Below are positions 1 through 7,835 of a DNA stretch of 64,000 nucleotides, one piece after another. Origin of the DNA: DAOTXS01 sp034435055 (GTDB lineage: Bacteria; Chloroflexota; Anaerolineae; UBA4142); contig DAOTXS010000008.1 in the NCBI GenBank assembly GCA_034435055.1, positions 27,426-91,425 of the forward strand, written 5' to 3'. The notes under the pieces were generated by a model. That model was not told where the DNA came from, made no database searches, and saw only the letters and a program-made list of their open reading frames with translations. The stretch's first letter is position 1; every line of letters begins with the position of its first letter. The translations under genes and the position numbers were made by a program.

Positions 1-322
1 CAGCGCGCACAAGGGCAACCGCGCTTTGGGTAATCTCGGCGCGTTCTGCCTCAACTTGCGCGAGCGCGCTTTGTTTTGCCACGAGCGAATCGGTAGTCAC
101 GTTTGCAAACGCGCTCTGACCGGCAACGATATTTTTTGCATCGACCGAATTCGCCGCACTTTGACTCATTTGAATTTCCGCTGCCGTCACGGTATTTACC
201 GAATCGCCTTGCAGTGTTGCAGAATCTTTCGCTTGTTCATCCGGCACTTGGGCAACCGTCCGCAAGCGTTTCTTGGTAATTGTTTTTCGCACACGGGTTG
301 CACGTTTCTTTTCTTCTGGCAT
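1..322 (-). CDS. 15-residue-repeat protein, N-terminal part (runs off left edge)
   Basis: The reading frame opens at an ATG preceded by AAGGAG and continues without a stop to the window edge, giving 107 residues. The first 25 residues are basic (MPEEKKRATRVRKTITKKR) with no signal peptide or membrane segment. From about residue 38 the chain becomes a regular repeat: QSA triplets sit at residues 54, 69, 84 and 99, exactly 15 apart, with a Val six residues after each Q (60, 75, 90, 105); a diverged copy starts at residue 38. Such short-period Ala/Val/Ser-rich repeats suggest a beta-solenoid or similar filament-like fold. The function is unknown to me. It lies 11 bases downstream of the M16 peptidase gene on the same strand, so it may be co-transcribed with it. 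Confidence 0.75.
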   Translation of the reverse strand, partial: MPEEKKRATRVRKTITKKRLRTVAQVPDEQAKDSATLQGDSVNTVTAAEIQMSQSAANSVDAKNIVAGQSAFANVTTDSLVAKQSALAQVEAERAEITQSAVALVRA

Positions 323-333
323 TTCAATCTCCT

Positions 334-1611
334 TTACATTTCCGCCGGTCTCGCAATTGCGAGTGCGTAGTTTTCCACCTGCGCATATTTTTGCACGACA
401 GCGAGAATTTGCTCGCTCGTGATCGATTGGATGATGCCGGGATATTTTTCCAAATAGTCGAGTCCCAGACCGAACAATTCGATGTCGCTCAGGGTTGCCG
501 CAACGCCTTCGTTTGTTTCAAGACGCAACGCCAGCGAGCCGGTCACAAAATCCTTTGCCTCGCTCAATTCATCTTGGGTAACTGGCGCGGAACGCAAACG
601 TTTGATCTCGGCGATGATTCCGTCAATCGCGCGGTCGATATTCTTCGGATTGACGCCGGCGTGCACTGCCCACGGTCCCGCGCCAATGTTTGCTTCAACA
701 CCGCTGTAAACGTAATATGCCAAACCTTGGCGGTCGCGCACATTGGCGCCCAGCCGCCCGTACAAACCCAGCCGTCCAAAAATCAAATCGCCGAGCGAGA
801 GCGCGTAGAAATCCGGATGCGTGCGGCGCAAACTGGAATAGCCAATGACGATATCGGCTTGCATCTTGCCGGCAAGTGCGGTCGTCGTGGTAACGATTTG
901 TTTGAGAGGCGGTGCCTCCGGAATCCCGTACGGTTCCGGCTTGCCTTTGACTTTCCACCCACCAAACTTTTTTTCGATTTTGGCAATTGCCTGTTGAGCG
1001 TCGATGTCACCCACAACGACGAGTGTAGTTACATCGGGACGAAAATAGCGCGCATGAAAATCGGCGAGCGATGCGAGCGACAATTTCTTGACGGTCGCCA
1101 CCGAGCCATCGGACAAACGATGGTACGGATGCGTCGCCGGATAACACAGCGCGCGAAAATCACGGTACGCGACGTGTTGAGTATCTTCGTCTGCTTCTTT
1201 TAGATCGGTGAGGATTTCAGCGCGCAACTTTTCGGTTTCGACGCGCGGAAATTTTGGGTGCATCAACACATCCGCAGTGATGTCGAGCAAACGATCAAAA
1301 TCTTCCACAAGCGATTTACCGTGAAAGCCAATCGTTTCCATTCCCGCGCCGATGCTAAACGCTATTCCGTTGCGGTCGAGTTCGTCGTTGAGTTTTTGAA
1401 ACGTGCGTTTGCGCGTACCGCGTTGCAGCGCGGCAACCGCAAAATGCGCCAGCCCAGCCGTCTTGGCGGTATCGTACAATCCGCCGGCGCGCATTCGCCC
1501 GCGCAACGTGATCGACGCGTTGTTGTGATTTTCCTTGACTAAAATCGTCAAGCCGTTGGAGAGCGTCGCGCGCGTGACAGTTTGAGGAGTTATGGGGAGC
1601 GTTGTTGGCAT
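334..1611 (-). CDS. M16 family peptidase-like protein, catalytically inactive partner
   Basis: A 425-residue M16B (mitochondrial processing peptidase/PqqL-like) protein. The start is the ATG giving MPTTLPITPQ, because the longer frame upstream overlaps the preceding gene. The N-terminal domain aligns with M16, but the zinc motif HxxEH is reduced to HFAVA at residues 56-60, so it cannot bind zinc in the usual way. The C-terminal domain keeps the RDRQGLAYYVYS stretch typical of the non-catalytic subunit, which helps bind substrate. The gene starts two bases after the stop of the zinc-containing M16 gene upstream, so the two very probably form a heterodimeric processing protease. The substrate is not evident. 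No signal peptide is visible, which suggests a cytoplasmic location. Confidence 0.9.
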   Translation of the reverse strand: MPTTLPITPQTVTRATLSNGLTILVKENHNNASITLRGRMRAGGLYDTAKTAGLAHFAVAALQRGTRKRTFQKLNDELDRNGIAFSIGAGMETIGFHGKSLVEDFDRLLDITADVLMHPKFPRVETEKLRAEILTDLKEADEDTQHVAYRDFRALCYPATHPYHRLSDGSVATVKKLSLASLADFHARYFRPDVTTLVVVGDIDAQQAIAKIEKKFGGWKVKGKPEPYGIPEAPPLKQIVTTTTALAGKMQADIVIGYSSLRRTHPDFYALSLGDLIFGRLGLYGRLGANVRDRQGLAYYVYSGVEANIGAGPWAVHAGVNPKNIDRAIDGIIAEIKRLRSAPVTQDELSEAKDFVTGSLALRLETNEGVAATLSDIELFGLGLDYLEKYPGIIQSITSEQILAVVQKYAQVENYALAIARPAEM

Positions 1612-1613
1612 GA

Positions 1614-2912
1614 TCACTTTCTCCCTTGCTTGCGCGGCGCGCCATTTGCCGGCACGAACCAACCGACCGTGCGATTGGTCTCGGCGAAATATTTTGCGGC
1701 GACACGCATCACATCCGATTTTTTCACTTGCGCCAATTGATCGATAAACGTTGCGTACCGTTTGTACGAATCGACCATCTCCCACTGCCCCAACCAATAA
1801 CCGCGATTCATCACACCATCGGTTGCATAAACAAATTGTGATTTCGCCTGCTTGATGACCTTATCCAATTCTTGATCGGTTACCGGCTTGGTGGCAATTT
1901 TTTCCAACTCGGCGAAGATTGCCTGTTCAACTTTTTCGATGGCTACGCCGGGGCGAACCGTCGCGGTTACGTCGATAGTGCCGGGATCAAGCGAGGCGCG
2001 AAAACTGCAATCGACATCGGCGGCAAGGCCGGTGGCGACGAGCGCGCGATACAAACGCGCGGAACGCCCCGGACTCCCGCCGCCGGAAAAACTCATTCCG
2101 CCTACGCCATCGAGAACGCCGGCAAGGACAAAGGTCGGAAAGAAATCCGGGTCGCTGGCTTTAGGCGCGTGATAAATCGCGTGAAAGTATGCGGCGGGTC
2201 CCGGGCGTTTGAGTGTAACCCGGCGTTCGCCTTCTTGCGGCGGCTCGACGCTCGTTACTTTTGGAATGTCTTTGCCGCGTGGAATTTTGCCAAACGCACC
2301 TTGAAGCTTGCCCAATATTTCGGCTGCATCAAAATCGCCGGCGGCAACAATGACCGCGTTGTTGGGCACATAATATTTTTTGTAATGCGCGTACAAATCC
2401 TCGCGCGTCATCGTTTGCAAATCAACTTTCCATCCAATCGTGTCGTGATGATAAGGATGAACTTTGAACGCCAGCGCTTGGGTTTCTTCGCCGAGCCAAA
2501 AGCGCGGCTCGTTTTCCGCACCTTCGCGTTCCGAAATAATCACCGTGCGTTCACTTGCCACTTCGTTTGGATCGAACAACGCATTCGTCATCCGATCCGA
2601 TTCGATTTTCAAAGCCAGGTCGATGCGGTCGCTCGGCAAGGTTTCAAAATACGCTGTAAAATCCGATGAGGTGAACGCATTATCGACGCCACCGTTGCGG
2701 TTAACCTGATGCATAATTTCGCCCTTGCCAAACGTTGGCGTACCCTTGAACATCATATGCTCGACCCAGTGCGAAACACCGGTGATGCCCGGCACTTCGT
2801 TGCGCGAGCCAACGCGATACCAAATCCAAAACGTTGCGACCGGTGCAGTCCGCACCGGCGCCAGCAAAATCATCAAGCCATTTTCAAGATGGCGTTCTTC
2901 GATCTCGACCAT
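1614..2912 (-). CDS. M16 family zinc metallopeptidase, active subunit
   Basis: A 432-residue M16B peptidase with an intact inverted zinc motif HWVEH at residues 48-52, in which the Glu is catalytic and the two His bind zinc. A third ligand Glu lies near residue 128 in the VIISEREGAENEP region, at the usual distance of about 76 residues. GGAGGAG lies just upstream of the ATG. It pairs with the downstream inactive M16 protein. Bacterial M16B proteins cleave peptides inside a closed two-lobed chamber and usually act as dimers of one active and one inactive chain. No signal peptide is seen. A hairpin repeat separates it from mdh, which lies upstream on the same strand. Confidence 0.93.
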   Translation of the reverse strand: MVEIEERHLENGLMILLAPVRTAPVATFWIWYRVGSRNEVPGITGVSHWVEHMMFKGTPTFGKGEIMHQVNRNGGVDNAFTSSDFTAYFETLPSDRIDLALKIESDRMTNALFDPNEVASERTVIISEREGAENEPRFWLGEETQALAFKVHPYHHDTIGWKVDLQTMTREDLYAHYKKYYVPNNAVIVAAGDFDAAEILGKLQGAFGKIPRGKDIPKVTSVEPPQEGERRVTLKRPGPAAYFHAIYHAPKASDPDFFPTFVLAGVLDGVGGMSFSGGGSPGRSARLYRALVATGLAADVDCSFRASLDPGTIDVTATVRPGVAIEKVEQAIFAELEKIATKPVTDQELDKVIKQAKSQFVYATDGVMNRGYWLGQWEMVDSYKRYATFIDQLAQVKKSDVMRVAAKYFAETNRTVGWFVPANGAPRKQGRK

Positions 2913-2928
2913 TCAACTCCTCCGACCG

Positions 2929-2982
2929 ATGACAGAAGACGGAAGATCGAAATTGTTCATCTTCCGTCATTCGTCATCCGTC
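2929..2982. repeat. Intergenic hairpin repeat, GGAAGAT type
   Basis: Perfect 10-bp arms GACGGAAGAT (2938-2947) and ATCTTCCGTC (2959-2968) enclose an 11-base loop, with further imperfect complementarity outside. It lies between the mdh stop and the M16 start. It resembles the other GAC/GAAGGAC-type hairpins of the window (19.1, 26.0 and 61.3 kb). No T-run follows, so it is not a classical terminator. Confidence 0.7.
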
Positions 2983-3969
2983 CTAGATTCCCATCACCTT
3001 GTTCAACGCGCGCACTGCTTCGCCCGATTTCTGCAGTAGCGCAAGTTCGTCGGCGTTAAGATTTAGTTTGACGATTTCTTCAATCCCGCGCGCGCCGAGT
3101 TTCACCGGCACGCCGGCGTAAACTCCGCTGATGCCATACTCGCCTTCCAGATACGCGATGCACGGCAAAATCTTTTTCTTGTCGAACAAAATCGCATCGA
3201 CCATATCCGCGACCGCCGCACTCGGCGCGTAGTACGCGGAACCGGTTTTGAATAGATTGACGACTTCGGCGCCGCCGTCACGCGTACGTTTCACCAGCGC
3301 ATCGATTTTTTCTTTCGCCAAGAGTTCGGTCAGCGGAACGCCGGCGACCGTTGTGTAGCGCGGGAGCGGAACCATTTGATCGCCGTGCGCACCCAGCACG
3401 TACGCATCGACGTTTTGCACCGACACGCCAAGTTCAAGCGCGACGAAGGTGCGGAACCGCGCGCTGTCCAGCACGCCCGCTTGACCAATCACGCGATGCT
3501 TTGGAAATTGGGTAACGTGCCACATCAATTGGGTCATCGCATCGACCGGGTTGGTAACAACAATGACAATTGCGTTCGGCGCGTACTTGGCAACACTCTC
3601 CGCCCAGCCACCGACGATTTTCTGATTCGTGAGAATCAAATCATCGCGGCTCATTCCCGGCTTGCGCGCGATGCCGGCGGTCATCACGACGATATCGGAA
3701 TCGGCAATTTTCTCCGCGCCGACGCCGGCTTGTTCCGTAAGTTTGCCGGCGGCATAATCGTAACTCATCGTTTTGCCGACCGTAAAGCCGCTGATGTTCG
3801 CATCGTACCCCAGAATGGGTCCCGCTTCCATCAGGTCGAGCGCGACACCTTCCGCCACAAATTCAACAACGTCCATCAAAACAATATCGGCGTAATTCCG
3901 TTCTGCCAAACGTTGCGCTGTCGTCGAGCCAACTTTGCCCGCGCCGATCACGGTGATTTTCTTTTGCAT
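2983..3969 (-). CDS. mdh: Malate dehydrogenase (NAD-dependent, LDH-like type)
   Basis: A 328-residue enzyme that interconverts malate and oxaloacetate in the TCA cycle. The start giving MQKKITVIGAG is chosen because AGGGG precedes it and the Rossmann motif GAGKVG then falls at residues 9-14; the longer frame is unlikely. Asp33 is the likely NAD ribose ligand. The substrate loop reads ARKPGMSRDD, with Arg102 at the position that is Gln in lactate dehydrogenases, which points to malate. The catalytic His lies in GAHGDQMV. Residues about 70-87 contain an insertion of roughly 13 residues relative to ordinary 310-residue family members, just before the conserved DSDIVV strand. It is close to the citrate synthase gene, consistent with a shared TCA role. 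Confidence 0.95.
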   Translation of the reverse strand: MQKKITVIGAGKVGSTTAQRLAERNYADIVLMDVVEFVAEGVALDLMEAGPILGYDANISGFTVGKTMSYDYAAGKLTEQAGVGAEKIADSDIVVMTAGIARKPGMSRDDLILTNQKIVGGWAESVAKYAPNAIVIVVTNPVDAMTQLMWHVTQFPKHRVIGQAGVLDSARFRTFVALELGVSVQNVDAYVLGAHGDQMVPLPRYTTVAGVPLTELLAKEKIDALVKRTRDGGAEVVNLFKTGSAYYAPSAAVADMVDAILFDKKKILPCIAYLEGEYGISGVYAGVPVKLGARGIEEIVKLNLNADELALLQKSGEAVRALNKVMGI

Positions 3970-4001
3970 GTAAGCCCCTCGATGAATTGATAGCACAAGA
4001 C

Positions 4002-4051
4002 GGGTCAGAAGTGTGTACTTCTGACCCAGATCTAATCACGATATCGTGATT
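4002..4051. promoter_or_regulatory. Strong hairpin and 18-bp palindrome upstream of mdh
   Basis: Two structures fill the cupin-mdh gap. A perfect 11-bp hairpin has arms GGGTCAGAAGT (4002-4012) and ACTTCTGACCC (4017-4027) with a GTGT loop. Next to it, 4034-4051 is a perfect 18-bp palindrome, AATCACGATATCGTGATT, whose end overlaps the cupin stop codon. In the direction of transcription (minus) the palindrome comes first. The hairpin could end or protect the cupin transcript. The palindrome has the shape of an operator for a dimeric regulator of mdh, but the regulator is unknown. Confidence 0.55.
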
Positions 4052-4371
4052 TATTTGCGATGATTGAATTTGGTTGCGCTAAGATAAACGACCGCGCCGT
4101 TGCCAGTCACATCTGCCCAATGCGGCACATTTTCCGGTAAATCCAAACGGTCGCCCGGACCCAGATAAATTTCTTCGCCGGTGTCTGGCAAACCGATGCG
4201 CAAATGTCCGCGCACGACCACGCGCACTTCGGGGTACTCGTGGGTGTGCACAGGATAAACGGTGCCCGAAGGATCGGTCCATTCCGAAACCGAAAGTCCT
4301 TCTCCCGTCAGGGCGCTCCGCAGTGCCTCCAGAGACGGCGCTGTCTCTTTATTCCAACGGGTAACCTGCAT
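4051..4371 (-). CDS. Small single-domain cupin protein
   Basis: A 106-residue cupin. Motif 1 follows the consensus: Gly, five residues, HTH (about residues 42-44), EYPE, six residues, Gly. Motif 2 is present as GDRLDLPENVPH. The two His of HTH, the Glu and the later His form the metal site. Cupins of this size bind a metal and a small ligand or act as isomerases or dioxygenases; the substrate cannot be told from sequence. It is transcribed from its own promoter located in the end of the citrate synthase gene and lies upstream of mdh. Confidence 0.85.
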   Translation of the reverse strand: MQVTRWNKETAPSLEALRSALTGEGLSVSEWTDPSGTVYPVHTHEYPEVRVVVRGHLRIGLPDTGEEIYLGPGDRLDLPENVPHWADVTGNGAVVYLSATKFNHRK

Positions 4372-4399
4372 ATTTCAAACTACATCCTATCGCTTGGTA

Positions 4400-4457
4400 A
4401 ATTGCCGCATCGATTTTGCGGCAATTCGATTTTACAACGGAGCAAAACGTGTGTCAA
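4400..4457 (-). promoter_or_regulatory. Promoter for the cupin gene, with hairpin at the transcript start
   Basis: On the minus strand, TTGACA (4457-4452) and TAAAAT (4434-4429) are separated by exactly 17 bases, an almost ideal sigma-70 promoter; its -35 box overlaps the citrate synthase stop codon. Just downstream, 4400-4409 and 4417-4426 form a perfect 10-bp hairpin (AATTGCCGCA/TGCGGCAATT) with a 7-base loop at about +3 to +29. It could be a 5-prime stabilising stem or an operator. Confidence 0.75.
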
Positions 4458-5758
4458 TTAGGATTTTTGACCAAATCTTCCAGCATCGCCGTCGTCAACG
4501 ATTTCGGGCGCTCGATGGGTTGTCCAAGCGCGCGCGCCCAAACCGCGTTCGCAGTGACACCAAGCGCGCGACTCACGCCGAACAAGACGGTATAGAAATC
4601 TAACTCGCGCACGCCATAGTAATTTTGCAAGGTGCCGCTGATCGCATCGACGTTGGGCCACGGATTTTTCACTTTGCCGGTTGCCTTGAGAACATCGGGG
4701 ATTGTCTCGTACACCAAACTGGCAAGCCGGAACATTTCATCGTGAGGCAAATGTTTTTTGCCGAATTCAAATTGCGCGACGAACCGCGGATCGGGGACCC
4801 GCAAAACCGCGTGACCATAACCGGGAATCACTCTGCCGGCGGCAAGCGTTTCGTTGGCAAATTGCGTCAGCTCTTCCTTCGATGGCACACGCCCAAATTT
4901 TTTGTACACGCTCGTCAGCCAACTAAAACATTCCTGATTCGCCAAGCCGTGCAATGGTCCTGCCAAACCATTTAGCCCGGCGGAAAAGGCGTAGTAAATA
5001 TCGGACAGCGCGGAACCGACGAGATGAACGGCGTGCGCGCTAACATTGCCACTCTCGTGATCGGAATGAAGAATGAAATACAATCGTGACAAATCTTCGT
5101 ACTCGTGATTCATCACGCCCATCATACGCGCAAAATTTCCACCCCAATCGAGATGAGGATCGGGGACGTAGACTTCGCATTTTTTGTACTTGAGGCAGTA
5201 AATCGTCGCCGCAATTTCCGGCAACTTGGCGATGAGATTCATGCTGTCTTCCAGCATTGGAATCCAGTACTCATCGCGTTTCATGCCGGCGGCGTAACGT
5301 TGAGCAAACACTGAAGAAGGTTGCAACGCGAGTACCGCCATCGAGAACATTGTCATCGGGTGTGTTTCATCCGGCATTGCGCGCAACGCGTTGTAGATGT
5401 GCGCCGGCACAAAAGCCCGCGCCTTCCATTCCGCTTCGACTGCTTTCGCTTGTTCGGCGGTGGGAATTTCGCCGGTCAAGAGAAGATAATACAATCCGCC
5501 GACGTAAGGAATCGTTGCACCCGCCGGCTTGGGTAATTTTTCCAACACCTCAGGAATCGAAAAACCGCGAAACCGAATCCCGGCTTGCGCATCGACGTAG
5601 GAAATGTCCGTTACCAATCCTTCGATGTCGCGCATGCCGCCGTACACCTGATCGATGGTAATTTTGCCAACTTGAGTTGCCCCGTGCTCTTTAGTCAACT
5701 TGCGAACGCGTTCTCGCCATTCCGGCAAACTCGCAGCGATTTTATCTTGCAACTGCAT
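4454..5758 (-). CDS. gltA: Citrate synthase, eukaryotic/mitochondrial type
   Basis: A 434-residue citrate (Si)-synthase condensing acetyl-CoA and oxaloacetate. The active-site residues keep a constant offset of four from the pig heart enzyme: His234 in HSDHESGN, His270 in GPLHGLAN, His316 in GYGHAVLR and Asp371 in DAISG. Length, the long N-terminal region and these motifs match the mitochondrial-type family rather than the shorter bacterial type II or dimeric archaeal types. The only notable active-site difference is DAISG where the mitochondrial enzyme has DAHSG. It has its own promoter about 170 bases upstream and lies close to mdh. Confidence 0.95.
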   Translation of the reverse strand: MQLQDKIAASLPEWRERVRKLTKEHGATQVGKITIDQVYGGMRDIEGLVTDISYVDAQAGIRFRGFSIPEVLEKLPKPAGATIPYVGGLYYLLLTGEIPTAEQAKAVEAEWKARAFVPAHIYNALRAMPDETHPMTMFSMAVLALQPSSVFAQRYAAGMKRDEYWIPMLEDSMNLIAKLPEIAATIYCLKYKKCEVYVPDPHLDWGGNFARMMGVMNHEYEDLSRLYFILHSDHESGNVSAHAVHLVGSALSDIYYAFSAGLNGLAGPLHGLANQECFSWLTSVYKKFGRVPSKEELTQFANETLAAGRVIPGYGHAVLRVPDPRFVAQFEFGKKHLPHDEMFRLASLVYETIPDVLKATGKVKNPWPNVDAISGTLQNYYGVRELDFYTVLFGVSRALGVTANAVWARALGQPIERPKSLTTAMLEDLVKNPN

Positions 5759-5932
5759 TGAAAACTTTCCTCCCGCTTGAATTCGTTACTGATTTGATGC
5801 ACTAGACTCGACACGGTTACACGCGCCCGTAATTAATGGTGCCGGTGCGATTCTGGGGCATCTTTCGCGCTTTGATTTTGCGACGCGCTAATTGCATTTT
5901 ACAACAATTCATTTGCTAGGCAGTACGGTCGG

Positions 5933-5961
5933 ATTGTACACAAATGCCCCGCGCGCGTCAA
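5933..5961 (-). promoter_or_regulatory. Promoter of citrate synthase gene
   Basis: On the minus strand, TTGACG (5961-5956) and TACAAT (5938-5933) are 17 bases apart. Transcription would start near 5926, leaving a leader of about 168 bases before the citrate synthase ATG. The -35 box overlaps the stop codon of the upstream glycosyltransferase, so citrate synthase can be expressed independently of the polysaccharide operon. I see no recognisable riboswitch in the leader (5759-5926). Confidence 0.75.
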
Positions 5962-6941
5962 TCGCTCACGCGCAAAATCCGCAACCGCCACAAAATCCAC
6001 ATTCCCCCAAACACCGCGCTACTGTAAAGCAGATACAGCCAATGCAAAGCGACAGCAACAACGCCAAAACCCAATCCGCCGCGCTGAACAAAAAACTGAT
6101 ACAGATCAAAATTCAACATCAAGATGACGACAACCAGCGCAAGACTTGCCAGCCCAAAAATCGATATGAACAAGCCGGCAAACAAACCCAATACAGCGCA
6201 CCAAGCGGCAATTGCGCTCACGCGATTCGCGGCATTCAAATTCAAATCGGATGGCAATTTGCCGCTGTGCAAAATCAGGCGCGTCCACGGAACCGCGCGC
6301 CCCCAAATGTCGGTGCGTAATAGACTGGCAAACGTCCACTCTTTCAAGTGCGTTACCTGAACATCGTGACACAACCAATTCCGATAACCTTGCCGGCGCA
6401 AGCGGACGCCCAATTCAATATCTTCGATCATTGCATACGCCGGGTTAAATCCACCGGATACCGCAAAGACTGACGCGCGCATCGCGCCGCATCCCGTCCA
6501 GAAACTCGACGCTTCGCGTTTGGAATTTTGGTGGACATAGTGATGTAAGAGATTCTTGTAACGCGAGATGTAACTTTGTCCTGCCGGCTCGTCGTCGTAC
6601 GAGCCGAACAGTGCATCAATGTCCGGCTGTAGAGTCAAGTATCTTTCGATCAGTGCAAGTGTGTTCTTATGCACCGCCACATCCGCATCGATGAAAATCA
6701 AAACGTCGCCGGCAGCGTGTTCCGCACCCCAATTGCGCGCGATTGCCGCGCCGCGCGGTCCATCCGGCATCGCAACGATCTGTACCGGATATTCGCGCGC
6801 AATTACCAACGAATTATCGGTTGAGCCATCATCGACGATGATGACTTGGTCTGGGCGGCGCGAAGATGCGAACAATGCGCCCAAACAACGACGAATCGTT
6901 GCACTGCCATTGTACATTGGAATCACAATCGACAATTTCAT
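5958..6941 (-). CDS. GT2 glycosyltransferase with C-terminal membrane helices
   Basis: A 327-residue family 2 glycosyltransferase. The GT-A fold is shown by SIVIPMYNGS (residues 4-13), the nucleotide-binding VDDGSTDNS near 36-44 and the metal-binding FIDADV around 84-89. A later WTGCGAMR segment fits the acceptor-site region. Two or three hydrophobic segments after about residue 240 anchor it to the membrane with the catalytic domain in the cytoplasm. It is the last gene of the polysaccharide operon, six bases after the previous GT2 gene. It probably adds one sugar to a lipid-linked repeat unit; donor and linkage are unknown. Confidence 0.9.
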   Translation of the reverse strand: MKLSIVIPMYNGSATIRRCLGALFASSRRPDQVIIVDDGSTDNSLVIAREYPVQIVAMPDGPRGAAIARNWGAEHAAGDVLIFIDADVAVHKNTLALIERYLTLQPDIDALFGSYDDEPAGQSYISRYKNLLHHYVHQNSKREASSFWTGCGAMRASVFAVSGGFNPAYAMIEDIELGVRLRRQGYRNWLCHDVQVTHLKEWTFASLLRTDIWGRAVPWTRLILHSGKLPSDLNLNAANRVSAIAAWCAVLGLFAGLFISIFGLASLALVVVILMLNFDLYQFFVQRGGLGFGVVAVALHWLYLLYSSAVFGGMWILWRLRILRVSD

Positions 6942-6947
6942 TGCGCG

Positions 6948-7829
6948 TTACTTTTGGAAACGCATCGCTTCAAGACAAAATCCCAGCGCGTTCGCCACTT
7001 GCGCGATCATCAGCAAGCCCACCACGCTCCACGCGCGTGCGCCTCGCAAAGTAACAAACGGATAGCGCAACAAATTGACGTAGAATCTGAATGGTTCCAC
7101 TTGCACAGATTCTTGTTGCCGGCGCGCCCGCGCACGCCGAAACCGCACGGCGCCACGACCGTAATAAGAATGTTGTTGCCAGAATTCACGGAGCGAGAGG
7201 TTGTGGGCGTGATAAACGATTGCGTGCGGCGCATAGACCATTCGTCCGCCCAGAAATAACCAGCGATCACAAAATTCACGATCCTCGGCGGCGGCGTGCG
7301 GATACGTCGCGTCGAATCCGCCGGCGCGGATAAATTGCTCACGCGGAATCGCAAAATTATTTGAAGTGAAAAAGCGCGCGCAATTTGGATCGGGATTGTA
7401 ATAATCGTAGAGATAACTGATAAGCATTTGGCTTGCCGTCGCACACAGATTATCGGGCAAGCCGTTCAGCGTCCGACCACCGATGATGCAATCTGGATTT
7501 TTTTCGGAGGCGGTTGCAAGGCAATTCAACCAATCCGGCGCGGGCATACAATCGTCGTCCGTAAAAGCAACAATTTCGCCGTGCGCATGTTGCACACCGC
7601 GATTGCGCGCCGCCGCTGGTCCCGCGTGCGCTTGACCAAGCAACTGGAGATTCAACTGTTTACTGCGCGCGTCCACAATGTCCCGCGGCGAAACCCGGCT
7701 CGCATCATCGACGATGATAACTTGCCACAGTTCGCGTGGATATTGGATGTGCGCGAGCGCGTCGAGACAGCGCGCCAATTGGCGCAACCGATTGTGTGTG
7801 GGAATGACAATCGAAAACGATAAAGACAT
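6948..7829 (-). CDS. GT2 glycosyltransferase
   Basis: A 293-residue family 2 glycosyltransferase with FSIVIPTHNR at the N-terminus, IIVDDAS near residues 38-44 and the metal-binding TDDDCMP near 91-97. An ED motif (AAEDREFCDR, about residue 185) marks the catalytic acid region. One hydrophobic segment near the C-terminus may bind the membrane. It sits between a GT-C membrane glycosyltransferase and another GT2 gene in the polysaccharide operon, with six-base gaps on both sides. Donor and acceptor cannot be assigned. Confidence 0.9.
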   Translation of the reverse strand: MSLSFSIVIPTHNRLRQLARCLDALAHIQYPRELWQVIIVDDASRVSPRDIVDARSKQLNLQLLGQAHAGPAAARNRGVQHAHGEIVAFTDDDCMPAPDWLNCLATASEKNPDCIIGGRTLNGLPDNLCATASQMLISYLYDYYNPDPNCARFFTSNNFAIPREQFIRAGGFDATYPHAAAEDREFCDRWLFLGGRMVYAPHAIVYHAHNLSLREFWQQHSYYGRGAVRFRRARARRQQESVQVEPFRFYVNLLRYPFVTLRGARAWSVVGLLMIAQVANALGFCLEAMRFQK

Positions 7830-7835
7830 TTTGCG

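Noticed and set aside
280..1203. 307-residue plus-strand frame over the M16 gene
   Set aside because: Lies entirely antisense to a convincing M16 protein and the repeat protein start; no motif and no ribosome site.
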